From NCBI RefSeq assembly GCF_016595435.1, contig NZ_JAENIJ010000011.1:1-64000 (forward strand): a DNA stretch of 64,000 nt, written 5' to 3'. The position numbers and the translations under genes are program-made. Shown piece by piece: positions 25,808 through 34,768 of the stretch. Positions within the stretch are counted from its first letter, which is position 1, and each line of letters starts with the position of its first letter. The notes beneath the pieces are model-generated. The model saw nothing but the letters and a program-made list of their open reading frames with translations, was not told the origin of the DNA and did not search any database. Source of the stretch: Luteolibacter pohnpeiensis (lineage in GTDB: Bacteria; Verrucomicrobiota; Verrucomicrobiia; Verrucomicrobiales; Akkermansiaceae).

Positions 25808-28012
25808 ATGAATATCATACCTACCGTGCTGCTGGGGATTTCTTTAATCCTGGCAGTCGTAATTGGCCCTCAAATGCGGAGCTGGACCTGGGGTCCAGCT
25901 CTTTTTGTTCTGGGACTTGCGATCTTATCTGCTTTACCTGCTGTTTGGAAGAAACAGGAACGTCTGTCACTTCCAGGTTTACTTGGATTCGGGATAATGA
26001 TGGTGGCCTGGTTTACTTGGCGCGCTTTCGCTTCCCCCGTGCATGAATTCGCGATCGCAGACCTCATGTTGTTAGGCGGTGCGGCGGGGTCTTTCATCGT
26101 AACTCGAACGATTTCGAATTCCGTGATGGCGGAAAGGATTCTCGTTTGGACGATCGCGGGCCTTCTACTTGCCAGTGTCGGCATTATCATCAAACAGGTT
26201 GGTGACCCGAGCTATAATCCGGTTTTTCCAACGCGCAGCACAGATTTGCCAGCTGGCTTCTTTCGTCATTATAATGATGGGGCCAATTTCCTAGTAGGCT
26301 CCTCACTAGTTCTTGCAGGCGCAGCTCTCTTCGGTCGCCAGGGGGCTATTACGAAATCCATTTGGGGATTAATCGCGCTGGCCGGATTATTTGCCGTTTA
26401 CTGGACAAGATCCCGGGGTGGAATTTTAGCAGCTGGCCTAGGTGCAGGGAGCTTTGTAGGAATGGCCCTAATCGTCGGTAAACGGCGGAATAGCTCTTGG
26501 TTCATTCCGATCGCACTCTCCTTTCCCGTAATTCTCTTAGCACTTGGTTATTTTGCCTATCGTGGACTGTCCGACGCTCAGGAAAAACGATTTTCATCCA
26601 AAGTTGAGGCCGTCGTTGATAACCCAATCCGTCTTTACTTGTTAAGCACTGCAGTAACCTGCATCTCAGAACATCCGATCCAAGGAGGGGGAAGCAGAAG
26701 CTTCAGTTGGGAATGCTTCCGCGCCTGGGACCATGAAGCTTATGGATATTCGGACAGAAGGCCCGAACAGGTCCATAATGAGATCATGCAAGCTGCAACC
26801 GACTATGGTCTTGTAGGAGTTTTGCTTTTGATCGGATTCATCGGGACCATTTTAGTTGGAGCGATTCTTCGCTGTTTATTCAGTGACCTGTCTTCTGTTT
26901 ACCCAGTTTCTACAGAAGCACTTTGGGTGGGGGGATTCGCCGGATTCAGCGGGATGTTTGTCCAGTCATGCTTCTCCTTCGTTTTTCATCTCCTGCCAGG
27001 TGCAATGTTGCTAGGAATCTGTCTCGCGCGCGCCTCGCACTTACCGCCTGCTGATATTAAAAAAAGTGCTGCGATTTCGAAATCGATCATCACCGTGCTA
27101 TCGTTGGGCATCGCGGCATTCCTGATTCCTATATCTTGGAAAGCCACCCAGGTTTTGACGGTGATGTGGCCGACATTTACCGCCCCACCAGATTCGGTTC
27201 CAGCTGACCAGAAACTTAAAGCGTTGAAGGAGGCTGCCACGATTCAACCCGAGGCCGTATTTTACCGGGAAATGGGAATGCTGCATCAAAGCGAAATGGA
27301 AAAATCCCCAGGTTCCGCCGCTTCGCGAGAATCGCTGACCGAGGCGTTGGCAGATTACACCAAGGCAGAAAATCTTCATCCATTCGATCCACTTACAACA
27401 GTCAATCGAGCCAATCTACTAAGCTTCAAAGGTGACGACCACGCTGCCGAGGACGAATTCAAGCGGGCGGCTTTTCTGCAAGGCGGAATGGAATCGAGCT
27501 TCCGATCCTACTACTATTACGCACAACATTTGATTCAAAAAGCAGAGCGGCAACTTTCGAATGGCAACCCCGATGCCGCGTTTGCTTCCGCGTCTGATGC
27601 TTCTCAACAGGTCAGCATGGTTGCAAAAGAGATGGGATGGTTCATGCGACATTATGAAGGTATGAAAATCAAGCTGGATGCATTGCTGGCCCAAGGCTCT
27701 AGCAGTGAAGCGGCGAATCGCCCTCAAGATGCTCTTTCCTACTACAAAGCAGCTGCGGAAATCCCGATTCCATCAGATGCAAAATGGAAAGCTGGTGTGC
27801 TCCTGATGAATGAGGGCAAGACCGCTTATTCGAAACGAAATCCAGAAATTGCACTACGTGATTACCTGGAAGCTTTGAATTATCTTAAGGCTGCCCCGAT
27901 ACCCAACAAGGTTCCAAGGGATTTAAAAGGCGAATATGTCTCTTATCTCAATCGATCGATCGAGTTCTTGAGAGGGGCAAAAATCGAACCCGCTAAAGCA
28001 GACGCTAAATAG
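25808..28012 (+). CDS. O-antigen ligase-like membrane protein with C-terminal TPR domain
   Basis: A 734-residue protein. Residues 1 to about 440 are polytopic with the O-antigen ligase (PF04932) pattern: YWTRSRGGILAAGLG, and the periplasmic loop with HPIQGGGSRSF followed by VHNEIMQAATDYGLVG, where the conserved His is found. From about 460 to the end come helical repeats of TPR type (for example ALADYTKAENLHPFDP and AEDEFKRAAFLQ), predicted outside the membrane. It could join polymerised glycan to lipid or protein. Convergent with the exosortase operon. Confidence 0.82.
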   Translation: MNIIPTVLLGISLILAVVIGPQMRSWTWGPALFVLGLAILSALPAVWKKQERLSLPGLLGFGIMMVAWFTWRAFASPVHEFAIADLMLLGGAAGSFIVTRTISNSVMAERILVWTIAGLLLASVGIIIKQVGDPSYNPVFPTRSTDLPAGFFRHYNDGANFLVGSSLVLAGAALFGRQGAITKSIWGLIALAGLFAVYWTRSRGGILAAGLGAGSFVGMALIVGKRRNSSWFIPIALSFPVILLALGYFAYRGLSDAQEKRFSSKVEAVVDNPIRLYLLSTAVTCISEHPIQGGGSRSFSWECFRAWDHEAYGYSDRRPEQVHNEIMQAATDYGLVGVLLLIGFIGTILVGAILRCLFSDLSSVYPVSTEALWVGGFAGFSGMFVQSCFSFVFHLLPGAMLLGICLARASHLPPADIKKSAAISKSIITVLSLGIAAFLIPISWKATQVLTVMWPTFTAPPDSVPADQKLKALKEAATIQPEAVFYREMGMLHQSEMEKSPGSAASRESLTEALADYTKAENLHPFDPLTTVNRANLLSFKGDDHAAEDEFKRAAFLQGGMESSFRSYYYYAQHLIQKAERQLSNGNPDAAFASASDASQQVSMVAKEMGWFMRHYEGMKIKLDALLAQGSSSEAANRPQDALSYYKAAAEIPIPSDAKWKAGVLLMNEGKTAYSKRNPEIALRDYLEALNYLKAAPIPNKVPRDLKGEYVSYLNRSIEFLRGAKIEPAKADAK

Positions 28013-28025
28013 TCATTTCTGCCAG

Positions 28026-28056
28026 TGGTGTTAGACCGCGACCCTGGGTAACACCA
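28026..28056. terminator. Hairpin between convergent genes
   Basis: TGGTGTTA (28026-28033) and TAACACCA (28049-28056) form a perfect 8-bp stem with a 15-base loop in the 54-base space between the ligase gene and the epsI-like gene on the opposite strand. It lacks a T run on either side, so as a shared terminator it is only a candidate. Confidence 0.35.
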
Positions 28057-28066
28057 GGCACACCAA

Positions 28067-28801
28067 TCAGGATTTGATCTGATCCCAGTCGATCTGCTCT
28101 TCCAGTAAGTCTGTTAGGAAGGACTGCAGTTTTTGATCTGCCTCGGCTTCCGTAACAGTCAAATCAGCACCGGCATAAGGAATTTTTCCAAACCACATGG
28201 AACTTGAGACGTAAGCCCAACGTTGATCCATCCCCCTGACCAGCCGATCTTTCATATCGACAAAAGTCCGAGTCAAATGGTCATAAACCAGCTGATCATG
28301 GCCGACGAAGAAGTAGTAGGTTACGCAATTTAAATCAAAACCCTGCTTCCGGTCATCCGATGTGGTTACCCTTTGGACGGATAAGAGTCGGCGCATGGTA
28401 ACTTCTTTACCATCTTTCAAGTTCACTTTTACGTCTGAGGAAGAGAGAATCGTATGTCCTTGGGCAGGCATGCAACGCTCAGGACGGTGAATTGAATTGT
28501 TCAGATCGTATCCGGATAATACAATCGATAAATCGACGCGATCACACACTGGATTGCCGTCCGATGTCCATTCGCCAGGCCTTGGCTTCAGGCAAATCGC
28601 TTTCGCAAATTGAGTATCTTTGGCTAAAACTTCCAGCTCCTTTTGACTCGGCGGAATACGTTTTAATACCCACTTCCCAGAAAAATTGGGGAGAGACATG
28701 CTAATTGCAGATTGGGCAATTGCACCAGCTTGAGGCAGTAAGTATACAGCCGATAATGTTCCGGCTAAAAATAAGGGAAGGATCAATAGCCTGAATTTCA
28801 T
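28067..28801 (-). CDS. EpsI-domain exosortase-associated protein
   Basis: A 244-residue exported protein with an N-terminal hydrophobic segment (LLILPLFLAGTLSAVYLL) and an EpsI-like domain. HRPERCMPAQGH is the family's conserved Cys/His segment, and CVTYYFFVGH, MDQRWAYVSSSMW follow. EpsI domains occur fused to or beside exosortases in exopolysaccharide loci; their biochemistry is undefined. The start overlaps the exosortase stop by 4 bases, so the two are translationally coupled. Confidence 0.82.
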   Translation of the reverse strand: MKFRLLILPLFLAGTLSAVYLLPQAGAIAQSAISMSLPNFSGKWVLKRIPPSQKELEVLAKDTQFAKAICLKPRPGEWTSDGNPVCDRVDLSIVLSGYDLNNSIHRPERCMPAQGHTILSSSDVKVNLKDGKEVTMRRLLSVQRVTTSDDRKQGFDLNCVTYYFFVGHDQLVYDHLTRTFVDMKDRLVRGMDQRWAYVSSSMWFGKIPYAGADLTVTEAEADQKLQSFLTDLLEEQIDWDQIKS

Positions 28802-29817
28802 GCCTCTGTTAGATTTGAATTTGGGGCTTGCTCATTTTTGATCACTACACGTCTGAGCACTTTCTTGCCACCCTTTTGCTTCCATGGGAGCCCTCCTTCC
28901 AAAAGGGAATGGACAGCAAATAATGACAATAGCGAAAACGGATAAAACAGCAGCAACCCAGACCAGTCATGCCATGTTGTCCGGGCCCATTGCGCATCAC
29001 CATACTCCGCAATCACGAATATCGAGATCACTCTCAGTGCGTTCCCGATGATTGCCAATGGGAACGCCATAAAAAACAACACCCCACGCTTCCAAAAAGC
29101 CATCTTCGCCACATAGGCCCATGCAGCGGAAACCATAATCAACGCCATGAGTGAGCGAATCCCACTACAGCCACCCGCTATATCCAGTGGCTCCCAATTC
29201 CCTTTCACAGGCAAAACCTTCGAGCCCTCAGTATAAGTTTCTACTCCGAACAAACTCGACCCATGATGGGCAAGTGAAGTCGCCAGCATCTGAAGCTGAG
29301 TCGTCGCTTGCTGGAATGATGGCAAAGGCACAGCCAGCCAAAGGAAGAACAGCGGAAAAAGGAGCAATCGTGATGTTCTCCATCCCCAGAAGTAAAGGCC
29401 ACATCCCCAAAGCACGAAGGGCAAGGCACCACCTGCTATCCGCGGCTGTAAGGTCCGATAAGCCACCGTGTAGAGGAGAGCGCCGATGAATACTGAGGCC
29501 AAGCCCCAGTTACTCCCCTTCCCGACAGATGCACGAAGCGCCTTGAAATTAAAAATGATCAGCCCGATCGCAACGAGTGGCACCAATGGGCCGTGTTCAT
29601 AACCGGTTTCCGAGTTCCAAGCGCCTTTGAGCCAAACGAAAAGGGATTGATCGCGATTGGCGTTGTAGCGAGGCGTCACTCCGAAAAACCAGAGGACAAT
29701 CAGAGCAGATGCGACCAATACACCCCACTCAAACAGCCCCCAGCTGAGCTGAGACTTAGAATTGGCATGCTGGGCGTCCTGAGAGGGCGCCCTATTTGTT
29801 GAAGGAGAGTCAGACAA
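28798..29817 (-). CDS. Exosortase (membrane cysteine transpeptidase)
   Basis: A 339-residue polytopic protein of the exosortase/archaeosortase family. The catalytic triad is intact: Cys217 in AGGCSGIRSL, Arg262 in NALRVISI and His283 in TTWHDWSGLLLF. EHGPLVPLV near residue 75 is the other family landmark. Exosortases cleave PEP-CTERM-type C-terminal signals and attach the proteins to a surface glycan or lipid. It is the first gene of a two-gene - strand operon converging on the polysaccharide locus. No PEP-CTERM tail was found among the complete proteins of the window. Confidence 0.92.
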   Translation of the reverse strand: MSDSPSTNRAPSQDAQHANSKSQLSWGLFEWGVLVASALIVLWFFGVTPRYNANRDQSLFVWLKGAWNSETGYEHGPLVPLVAIGLIIFNFKALRASVGKGSNWGLASVFIGALLYTVAYRTLQPRIAGGALPFVLWGCGLYFWGWRTSRLLLFPLFFLWLAVPLPSFQQATTQLQMLATSLAHHGSSLFGVETYTEGSKVLPVKGNWEPLDIAGGCSGIRSLMALIMVSAAWAYVAKMAFWKRGVLFFMAFPLAIIGNALRVISIFVIAEYGDAQWARTTWHDWSGLLLFYPFSLLSLFAVHSLLEGGLPWKQKGGKKVLRRVVIKNEQAPNSNLTEA

Positions 29818-29916
29818 AATCGCCCATGGGTTGAGTTCTCGGAAAGGAAATCGCGCAAAGTATTGCCGACCGGCTCAGCCGTGTCAACAATCCCTCCCGC
29901 CCCGCCCGACTTGCTC

Positions 29917-30843
29917 ATGAAACTTATCAGTGGAACCGCTCATCGCTCGCTCGCAGAACGCATCGCCGAAAACCTTGGACAACCGCTTGCGGACGTCCAT
30001 GTGACGGCCTTTCCGGATGGCGAAACATTCGTCAAAATCAACGAAAACATCCGCGGGGCTGACGTGTTCATCATCCAGCCATCCTGCCCTCCTACCAACC
30101 ACAATATCATGGAGTTACTGATCATGGTGGATGCCGCACGCCGCGCCAGCGCGGAGCGGATCACCGCCGTGATGCCGTTCTTCGGCTATGCCCGCCAGGA
30201 TCGGAAAGATCAACCGCGTGTGCCGATCACCGCCAAGCTCGTAGCCAACCTGCTCACCTCCGCCGGCGTGAACCGGGTCCTCACCATGGATCTCCACGCT
30301 CCGCAAATTCAGGGATTTTTTGATATTCCCGTCGATCATCTCTACGCAAAATCCGCACTCATTTCCCATCTTAGAGAGCGTCACCCGGACGCTTCGAACC
30401 TGACCGTGGTCTCGCCCGATGTCGGCGGTGTCAAAATGGCCCGCGCCTACGCGGACGCGCTCGGCGCCGAGCTCGCCATTGTCGCGAAACACCGCATTTC
30501 TGCGACTCGAGTGGAAGCGATGAACGTCATCGGCGAGGTCGAAGGTCGCGATGTCCTGTTGGTCGACGACATGACCGAAACTGCCGGAACGCTCACAGCG
30601 GCAGCGGATATCCTTCATAAACACGGTGCCCGACGGGTATTTGCGGGCGTTTCGCATGCAATTCTCGGCGATATCGGCCACGAGCGGTTGAAAAATTCCT
30701 CCATTGAGGAACTGATCACGACCGATTCCGTTCCGCAGGCAAGCGGGCCAAAAGTCGTGACTGTTGGCATCGCTCCCCTGCTGGCCGAGGCCATCAGCCG
30801 GATCGGCGGCGGTCAGTCGATTACCTCCCTCTTTAGCGTCTAA
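29917..30843 (+). CDS. prs: Ribose-phosphate pyrophosphokinase (PRPP synthetase)
   Basis: A 308-residue class I PRPP synthetase. FPDGETFVKI at the N-terminus, FFGYARQDRK in the flexible catalytic region, VVSPDVGGVKMARAYA and the PRPP loop VDDMTETAGTL are all in place. It forms PRPP from ATP and ribose-5-phosphate for purine, pyrimidine, NAD and histidine synthesis. The frame opens further upstream at 29863, but the ATG at 29917 gives the conserved N-terminus. It is divergent from the exosortase operon. Confidence 0.95.
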   Translation: MKLISGTAHRSLAERIAENLGQPLADVHVTAFPDGETFVKINENIRGADVFIIQPSCPPTNHNIMELLIMVDAARRASAERITAVMPFFGYARQDRKDQPRVPITAKLVANLLTSAGVNRVLTMDLHAPQIQGFFDIPVDHLYAKSALISHLRERHPDASNLTVVSPDVGGVKMARAYADALGAELAIVAKHRISATRVEAMNVIGEVEGRDVLLVDDMTETAGTLTAAADILHKHGARRVFAGVSHAILGDIGHERLKNSSIEELITTDSVPQASGPKVVTVGIAPLLAEAISRIGGGQSITSLFSV

Positions 30844-30877
30844 TCAGAAATTTTAAAAAATCGCCGCGAACAAATTT

Positions 30878-30906
30878 TTGACAAGCGCGCGGTCACCCGC
30901 TACACA
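30878..30906 (+). promoter_or_regulatory. Candidate promoter for rplY
   Basis: A perfect -35 hexamer TTGACA (30878-30883), a 17-base spacer and TACACA (30901-30906) as a weak -10 lie 60 bases before the rplY ATG. The spacing is ideal and the region is otherwise non-coding. It would drive rplY and perhaps the following genes. Confidence 0.5.
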
Positions 30907-30965
30907 CCGCGCCCCGTCCGGTTTCCAAACTCCGGCATCAGCTCAACACCAACGCCCTTTCCGTC

Positions 30966-31565
30966 ATGGCCAAGAAGACATCACTTAAAGCAGCTCCCCG
31001 CGCACGCAGCGGCTCCGGACGCCTCAAACAAATGCGCCGCGAAGGTTGGCTCCCATCCGTCATTTACGGACGTGGCACTGAGCCAAAGAACCTGAAAGTC
31101 GACTTCAAGACTTTCAACGAACTGTTGGCTCACAGCAGCTCGGAGAACATTCTCATCAACCTGAACGTCGAAGGTGAAGGCACACTGCTCGCCTTCCTCA
31201 AAACCGTTCAGCACGACCCCATCACCAGTGCTCCTCTGCATGCTGACTTCCTGGCGATCGACGAAAAGACCGAGATCACCGCGCACATTCCTGCTCACCT
31301 CAACGGTGAAGCGCCTGGCGTGAAAGCCGGCGGCATCCTTGAGCAATACGTGCACTCGATCGAAATCACCTGCTTGCCAAACGATCTCCCTGAAACCATC
31401 GAGATCGACGTGACCGGCATGGGCGAAGGCGCTTCCCTGCACATCAGCGAAGTCAGCTTCCCGAAAGGTGTCACTCCGACTCACGCTGGTGACGTTGTCG
31501 TGGCTCACATCGGCAAGACCGGTGCTGCGATTTCCGAAGAAGCTTCGGAAGCTGCTGCCGTCTAA
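30966..31565 (+). CDS. rplY: Ribosomal protein bL25 (CTC/TL5 form)
   Basis: A 199-residue protein of the long L25 type. The N-terminal domain (about 1-95) contains LKQMRREGWLPSVIYGRG and binds 5S rRNA; the C-terminal TL5-like domain carries HADFLAIDEKTEI and CLPNDLPETIEIDVTGM. The extra alanine/glutamate-rich tail is usual. It has its own promoter candidate and a strong terminator. It is followed by pth, a very common gene order. Confidence 0.95.
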   Translation: MAKKTSLKAAPRARSGSGRLKQMRREGWLPSVIYGRGTEPKNLKVDFKTFNELLAHSSSENILINLNVEGEGTLLAFLKTVQHDPITSAPLHADFLAIDEKTEITAHIPAHLNGEAPGVKAGGILEQYVHSIEITCLPNDLPETIEIDVTGMGEGASLHISEVSFPKGVTPTHAGDVVVAHIGKTGAAISEEASEAAAV

Positions 31566-31584
31566 TTCGACGATTTTTTTTCAA

Positions 31585-31628
31585 AACGCCCGGGCCGCCA
31601 ACTGTGCGACCCGGGCGTTTTTTGTTTT
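31585..31628 (+). terminator. Intrinsic terminator after rplY
   Basis: AACGCCCGGG (31585-31594) pairs with CCCGGGCGTT (31610-31619) across a 15-base loop, followed directly by a T-rich tract (TTTTTGTTTTTT). This is a textbook rho-independent terminator, so the pth gene that starts at 31676 needs readthrough or its own promoter. Confidence 0.9.
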
Positions 31629-31675
31629 TTCTTTCCACCCTTGATCCGCGGATTCAACGCATCACAAGCTCCCCC

Positions 31676-32272
31676 ATGTTCAATCTCATCGTCGGATTGG
31701 GAAATCCCGGCCGCCAGTACGAAGAAACCCGGCACAATGTTGGCTTCATGCTGCTGGACCAGCTCGCCTCCGGTTCCGGCGCGGTTTTTCAGTCGGTGCC
31801 GAAATGGCAAAGTCATCTCGCCAAAATCCCCGGCGACGGCGCCATTTTACTCAAACCGCAGACATTCATGAACTTGAGCGGCCGCGCCATTCATCAAATC
31901 CTGTCATTTTACAAATGGCAGCCGGATCAAATGCTGGTGGTTTACGACGATGTGTCACTGCCACTCGGGACGCTGAGGTTTCGCGAAAAAGGGTCAGCCG
32001 GCGGACACAATGGCATCAAGTCCATCATCCAGCATCTGCACACCGATCAATTCCCGCGATTGAAAATCGGCATCGGAGCCAGCCAGCCGGGGGAAATGGT
32101 GGGGCACGTTCTGGGCAAGTTCGCGCCCGATGAGCGGCCGTTGCTCGAAAACACGCTTGCCACCGCGCTTTCTGCCGTTCAGGTTGCGCGTTCCCAAGGC
32201 ATCGCCATCGCGGCGAACCGCTTTCACACCCGAGCCAAACCAACCATCACTCCGAATCCTGATGAGCCGTAA
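31676..32272 (+). CDS. pth: Peptidyl-tRNA hydrolase
   Basis: A 198-residue Pth. It starts LIVGLGNPGRQYEETRHNVGF with the substrate-binding Asn10 and catalytic His20; TFMNLSGRA and VYDDVSLPLGTLR (catalytic Asp) and GGHNGIKSI follow in the usual order. It recycles peptidyl-tRNA released from stalled ribosomes. The frame extends upstream through the rplY terminator, but the ATG at 31676 gives the conserved N-terminus. Its end overlaps the rpsF start by 11 bases. Confidence 0.96.
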   Translation: MFNLIVGLGNPGRQYEETRHNVGFMLLDQLASGSGAVFQSVPKWQSHLAKIPGDGAILLKPQTFMNLSGRAIHQILSFYKWQPDQMLVVYDDVSLPLGTLRFREKGSAGGHNGIKSIIQHLHTDQFPRLKIGIGASQPGEMVGHVLGKFAPDERPLLENTLATALSAVQVARSQGIAIAANRFHTRAKPTITPNPDEP

Positions 32273-32549
32273 ATATCAAGGTCTGATCATTCTCAACGCC
32301 AAGGCCATCGATGGCACTGTTGAAGACACCATCACCTCCATTTCGAAAGATCTCGAAACCGAAGGCGCAAAAATCGAAAACGTGAACGCCATGGGTCGCC
32401 GCGAATTCGCTTACCCTTCCAACCACCTTGAAGCCGGTCACTACGTTGATTTCACTTTCTCCGTGGAGCCTGCATCGATCGCCAAGATCAAAAGCCGCCT
32501 CAGCTTGAACGAAACCGTTCACCTTCAGCAATATCAGCGTATCGCTTGA
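32262..32549 (+). CDS. rpsF: Ribosomal protein bS6
   Basis: A 95-residue S6. KYQGLIILNAKAID, the GRREFAYP segment and GHYVDFTFSVEP match the family strand order; S6 binds S18 and 16S rRNA in the small subunit platform. The longer frame from 32130 lies inside pth; the ATG at 32262, overlapping the pth stop, restores the normal length. It is followed by ssb, as in many bacteria, although rpsR and rplI are not here. Confidence 0.93.
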   Translation: MSRKYQGLIILNAKAIDGTVEDTITSISKDLETEGAKIENVNAMGRREFAYPSNHLEAGHYVDFTFSVEPASIAKIKSRLSLNETVHLQQYQRIA

Positions 32550-32624
32550 TGCTAGGGACGGGCGGGATGGTTAATGCCTCCCGCTCCCCAACTGCTGTAA
32601 AAACCCCCAAAGCAATCCTTCGTC

Positions 32625-33089
32625 ATGGCCAATTTGAATAAAGTCATGCTCATCGGGAATCTGACCCGAGATCCCGAACTGCGCTACACGCCCAAGGGCA
32701 CTGCGGTGGCGGACATCGCCCTCGCCATCAACCGGGTCTGGAACAACGAGCAGAACCAGAGACAGGAGGAAACCACCTTCGTGGACATCACCCTTTGGGG
32801 TCGGCAAGCCGAGCTGGCGCAGCAATATCTCACGAAAGGCCGCGGAGCCTATGTCGAGGGTCGTCTGCAAATGGACACCTGGGATGACAAGCAAACCGGG
32901 CAAAAGCGCAGCAAACTGAAAGTCGTCGCGGAATCGCTCCAGTTTTTACCCGATGGCGGAGCCAGAACTGGCAACGCTCCTGCAGGCGGAATGATGGGCG
33001 GAACAGCCCGTCCACCTCAGCAACGCCCACAAGGCGCATCAGCTGCGCCGCCGGACGATTTCACCGAGGACGACGACATTCCTTTCTAA
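32625..33089 (+). CDS. ssb: Single-stranded DNA-binding protein
   Basis: A 154-residue SSB. The OB fold occupies about residues 1-110 (NKVMLIGNLTRDPELRYTP, FVDITLWGRQAE, GRLQMDTWDDK), followed by a glycine/proline-rich linker and the acidic tip DDDIPF that recruits repair and replication proteins. The tip is intact, so it is probably the main housekeeping SSB. It sits downstream of rpsF and ends before a clear terminator. Confidence 0.96.
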   Translation: MANLNKVMLIGNLTRDPELRYTPKGTAVADIALAINRVWNNEQNQRQEETTFVDITLWGRQAELAQQYLTKGRGAYVEGRLQMDTWDDKQTGQKRSKLKVVAESLQFLPDGGARTGNAPAGGMMGGTARPPQQRPQGASAAPPDDFTEDDDIPF

Positions 33090-33118
33090 AGCGAACCCGC
33101 GATACTCGCCATTTTTCC

Positions 33119-33160
33119 AAGCCCAGGAGCGCGTCCCATGATGCAGCCCTGGGCTTTTTT
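33119..33160 (+). terminator. Intrinsic terminator after ssb
   Basis: GCCCAGG (33121-33127) pairs with CCTGGGC (33148-33154), extended by AA/TT at the base, and is followed by a run of six T. It lies 30 bases after the ssb stop and 19 before the 3' end of the convergent TPR gene. Confidence 0.85.
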
Positions 33161-33172
33161 GTCAGGATTTGC

Positions 33173-34738
33173 TCACTGATCACCCGGCATGGTTTCAGGA
33201 GTGCGAATCTCCTGCATCAGCTCATTTGCAACCGTTGCCACGTTGCTTTGGGGATAATCGCGACCGATTTTTTCAAGCGCTGCCAACGCCGCCTGATCTT
33301 CGCGCTCCGCGTGATGCACCACCGCGCGTTCATACAGCGCAAAGGGCAGAAGCGGATTCGCGGAAAAATCCGGGTATGCCTTCACGAAGGAATCCAGCAA
33401 TCCCCCAGCTCGCTGCCATTCGCGCAATGCAGCAGCCGTCACGGCCTGCAAAAACCGGGTCGGCCTGGCATAACGACTCTGCGGGTATTTTTTAACATGC
33501 TCATCCAGAATCGGTTCCGCCAGATCGTAATTCCCTTTGTAGTAGTAGGAAGCGCCGAGCACATGGGTGCAGAAGTCCATCCGCTCGCCATCTGCGGGCA
33601 AGCTTTGGATTAACGGTGGAACCAGCTCGATGCAGGCGGTGTAGTCACCTTGGTCGAACAAGGCCGCCACCAAATTCTGCTTCACGGCAGGCACTTGATC
33701 GGAATCCGGAAATTCGGCGAGAAATTGCCGACATACCTTCGCCCGTTCTTCCAAAGGCTGCTCGGCCACAGCTCCCAAGCGGATCAAATTGAGCAAGTTC
33801 GACTCTCGATTCTGCACCTTCGGAAACTCCGACACCATTTCGGCGTAGTCGGCACAGGCTGCTTTCAAATCCTGCGACTTTTCGTGAATCAAGGCGGAAA
33901 CGCTCAAACGCGCCAAGCGCATGGATTCATCAGCAGAACCATCGGCTGCAGGTAACAAGCTGATCAGGATCGCAGCAGACTCCACGAAATTTGCCTCTGC
34001 CGCATCAGCCGAAAGCTTGATGAAAATTTGCTGCGATTCCACCGGCCTAACGAGGTCACCTGCCAGGTCCGTGCGGTTTTTACGGAGAAAATCCAGCAAA
34101 GCAGGTTCGTTGCCGCCTTTGATGGCAGCCGATACCAATAAATCGACGCCAGTGATGATTCCCGCGCTCGGAGTGGGAAATACCTGTCGGTTCCGCAGCG
34201 CGACCTCCAGGTTGCCGTTCCCTTCCGGGATTTGTCCGAGGTGGTAATGGCAGACGGCCTGATTGATGAAAAATGCGCCGCGCGGGTAATCGTCGCGATT
34301 CGCCACCCGTTCTTCGCTGAATTTGGTGAATTGCTGGAGAGCCAGATTCCATTCACCCGCACCCATTTCCGCCTCACCACATTTCAGCAAGGCGAGCTTT
34401 TCATAGGGATTATCAGTCCCATTCCGGTTCGGAAAGTCCTTGTAGCAGGTGCTGAACGAGGCAACCGCATCCTGCCAGCGCTCCATTTTGATCTCACACA
34501 GCCCTTTGCGGTAGTAGATCACGCCAAATTGAGGCCCGAAGCGGCTCAACGCTTCTTTTTTGGGAAACTGATCTGTCGCCCGTTTCAGCAAGGCATGAGC
34601 CTCCTGCCACTGACCTCCTTGCATAGCCGTCAACGATTCCGTCGCCAAAACGGCCAAATCCGGGTCAGCTGCGGCTGCGACAGCGGTAGTCGCCATCAGC
34701 GCACCTGAACTCAGGGCGTATGATCGATGAAACTGCAT
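33173..34738 (-). CDS. Exported tetratricopeptide-repeat protein
   Basis: A 521-residue protein with an N-terminal signal sequence (SSGALMATTAVAAAAD, cleavage near residue 24) and TPR-like helical repeats throughout. Examples are EAHALLKRATDQFPKK, ALQQFTKFSEERV, QVPAVKQNLVAALFDQGDY and YDLAEPILDEHVKKYPQSRYARP. It has no catalytic domain. Such proteins act as periplasmic or outer-membrane scaffolds, often in envelope assembly; the partner is unknown. It is divergent from the membrane-protein gene at 34894. Confidence 0.75.
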   Translation of the reverse strand: MQFHRSYALSSGALMATTAVAAAADPDLAVLATESLTAMQGGQWQEAHALLKRATDQFPKKEALSRFGPQFGVIYYRKGLCEIKMERWQDAVASFSTCYKDFPNRNGTDNPYEKLALLKCGEAEMGAGEWNLALQQFTKFSEERVANRDDYPRGAFFINQAVCHYHLGQIPEGNGNLEVALRNRQVFPTPSAGIITGVDLLVSAAIKGGNEPALLDFLRKNRTDLAGDLVRPVESQQIFIKLSADAAEANFVESAAILISLLPAADGSADESMRLARLSVSALIHEKSQDLKAACADYAEMVSEFPKVQNRESNLLNLIRLGAVAEQPLEERAKVCRQFLAEFPDSDQVPAVKQNLVAALFDQGDYTACIELVPPLIQSLPADGERMDFCTHVLGASYYYKGNYDLAEPILDEHVKKYPQSRYARPTRFLQAVTAAALREWQRAGGLLDSFVKAYPDFSANPLLPFALYERAVVHHAEREDQAALAALEKIGRDYPQSNVATVANELMQEIRTPETMPGDQ

Positions 34739-34768
34739 GGGTGGGAGCGAAAACCAAACCGATTTCCT

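Noticed and set aside
33173-34738. Several + strand frames across the TPR gene
   Set aside because: They are fragmentary and lack motifs; the - strand product has a signal peptide and TPR repeats.
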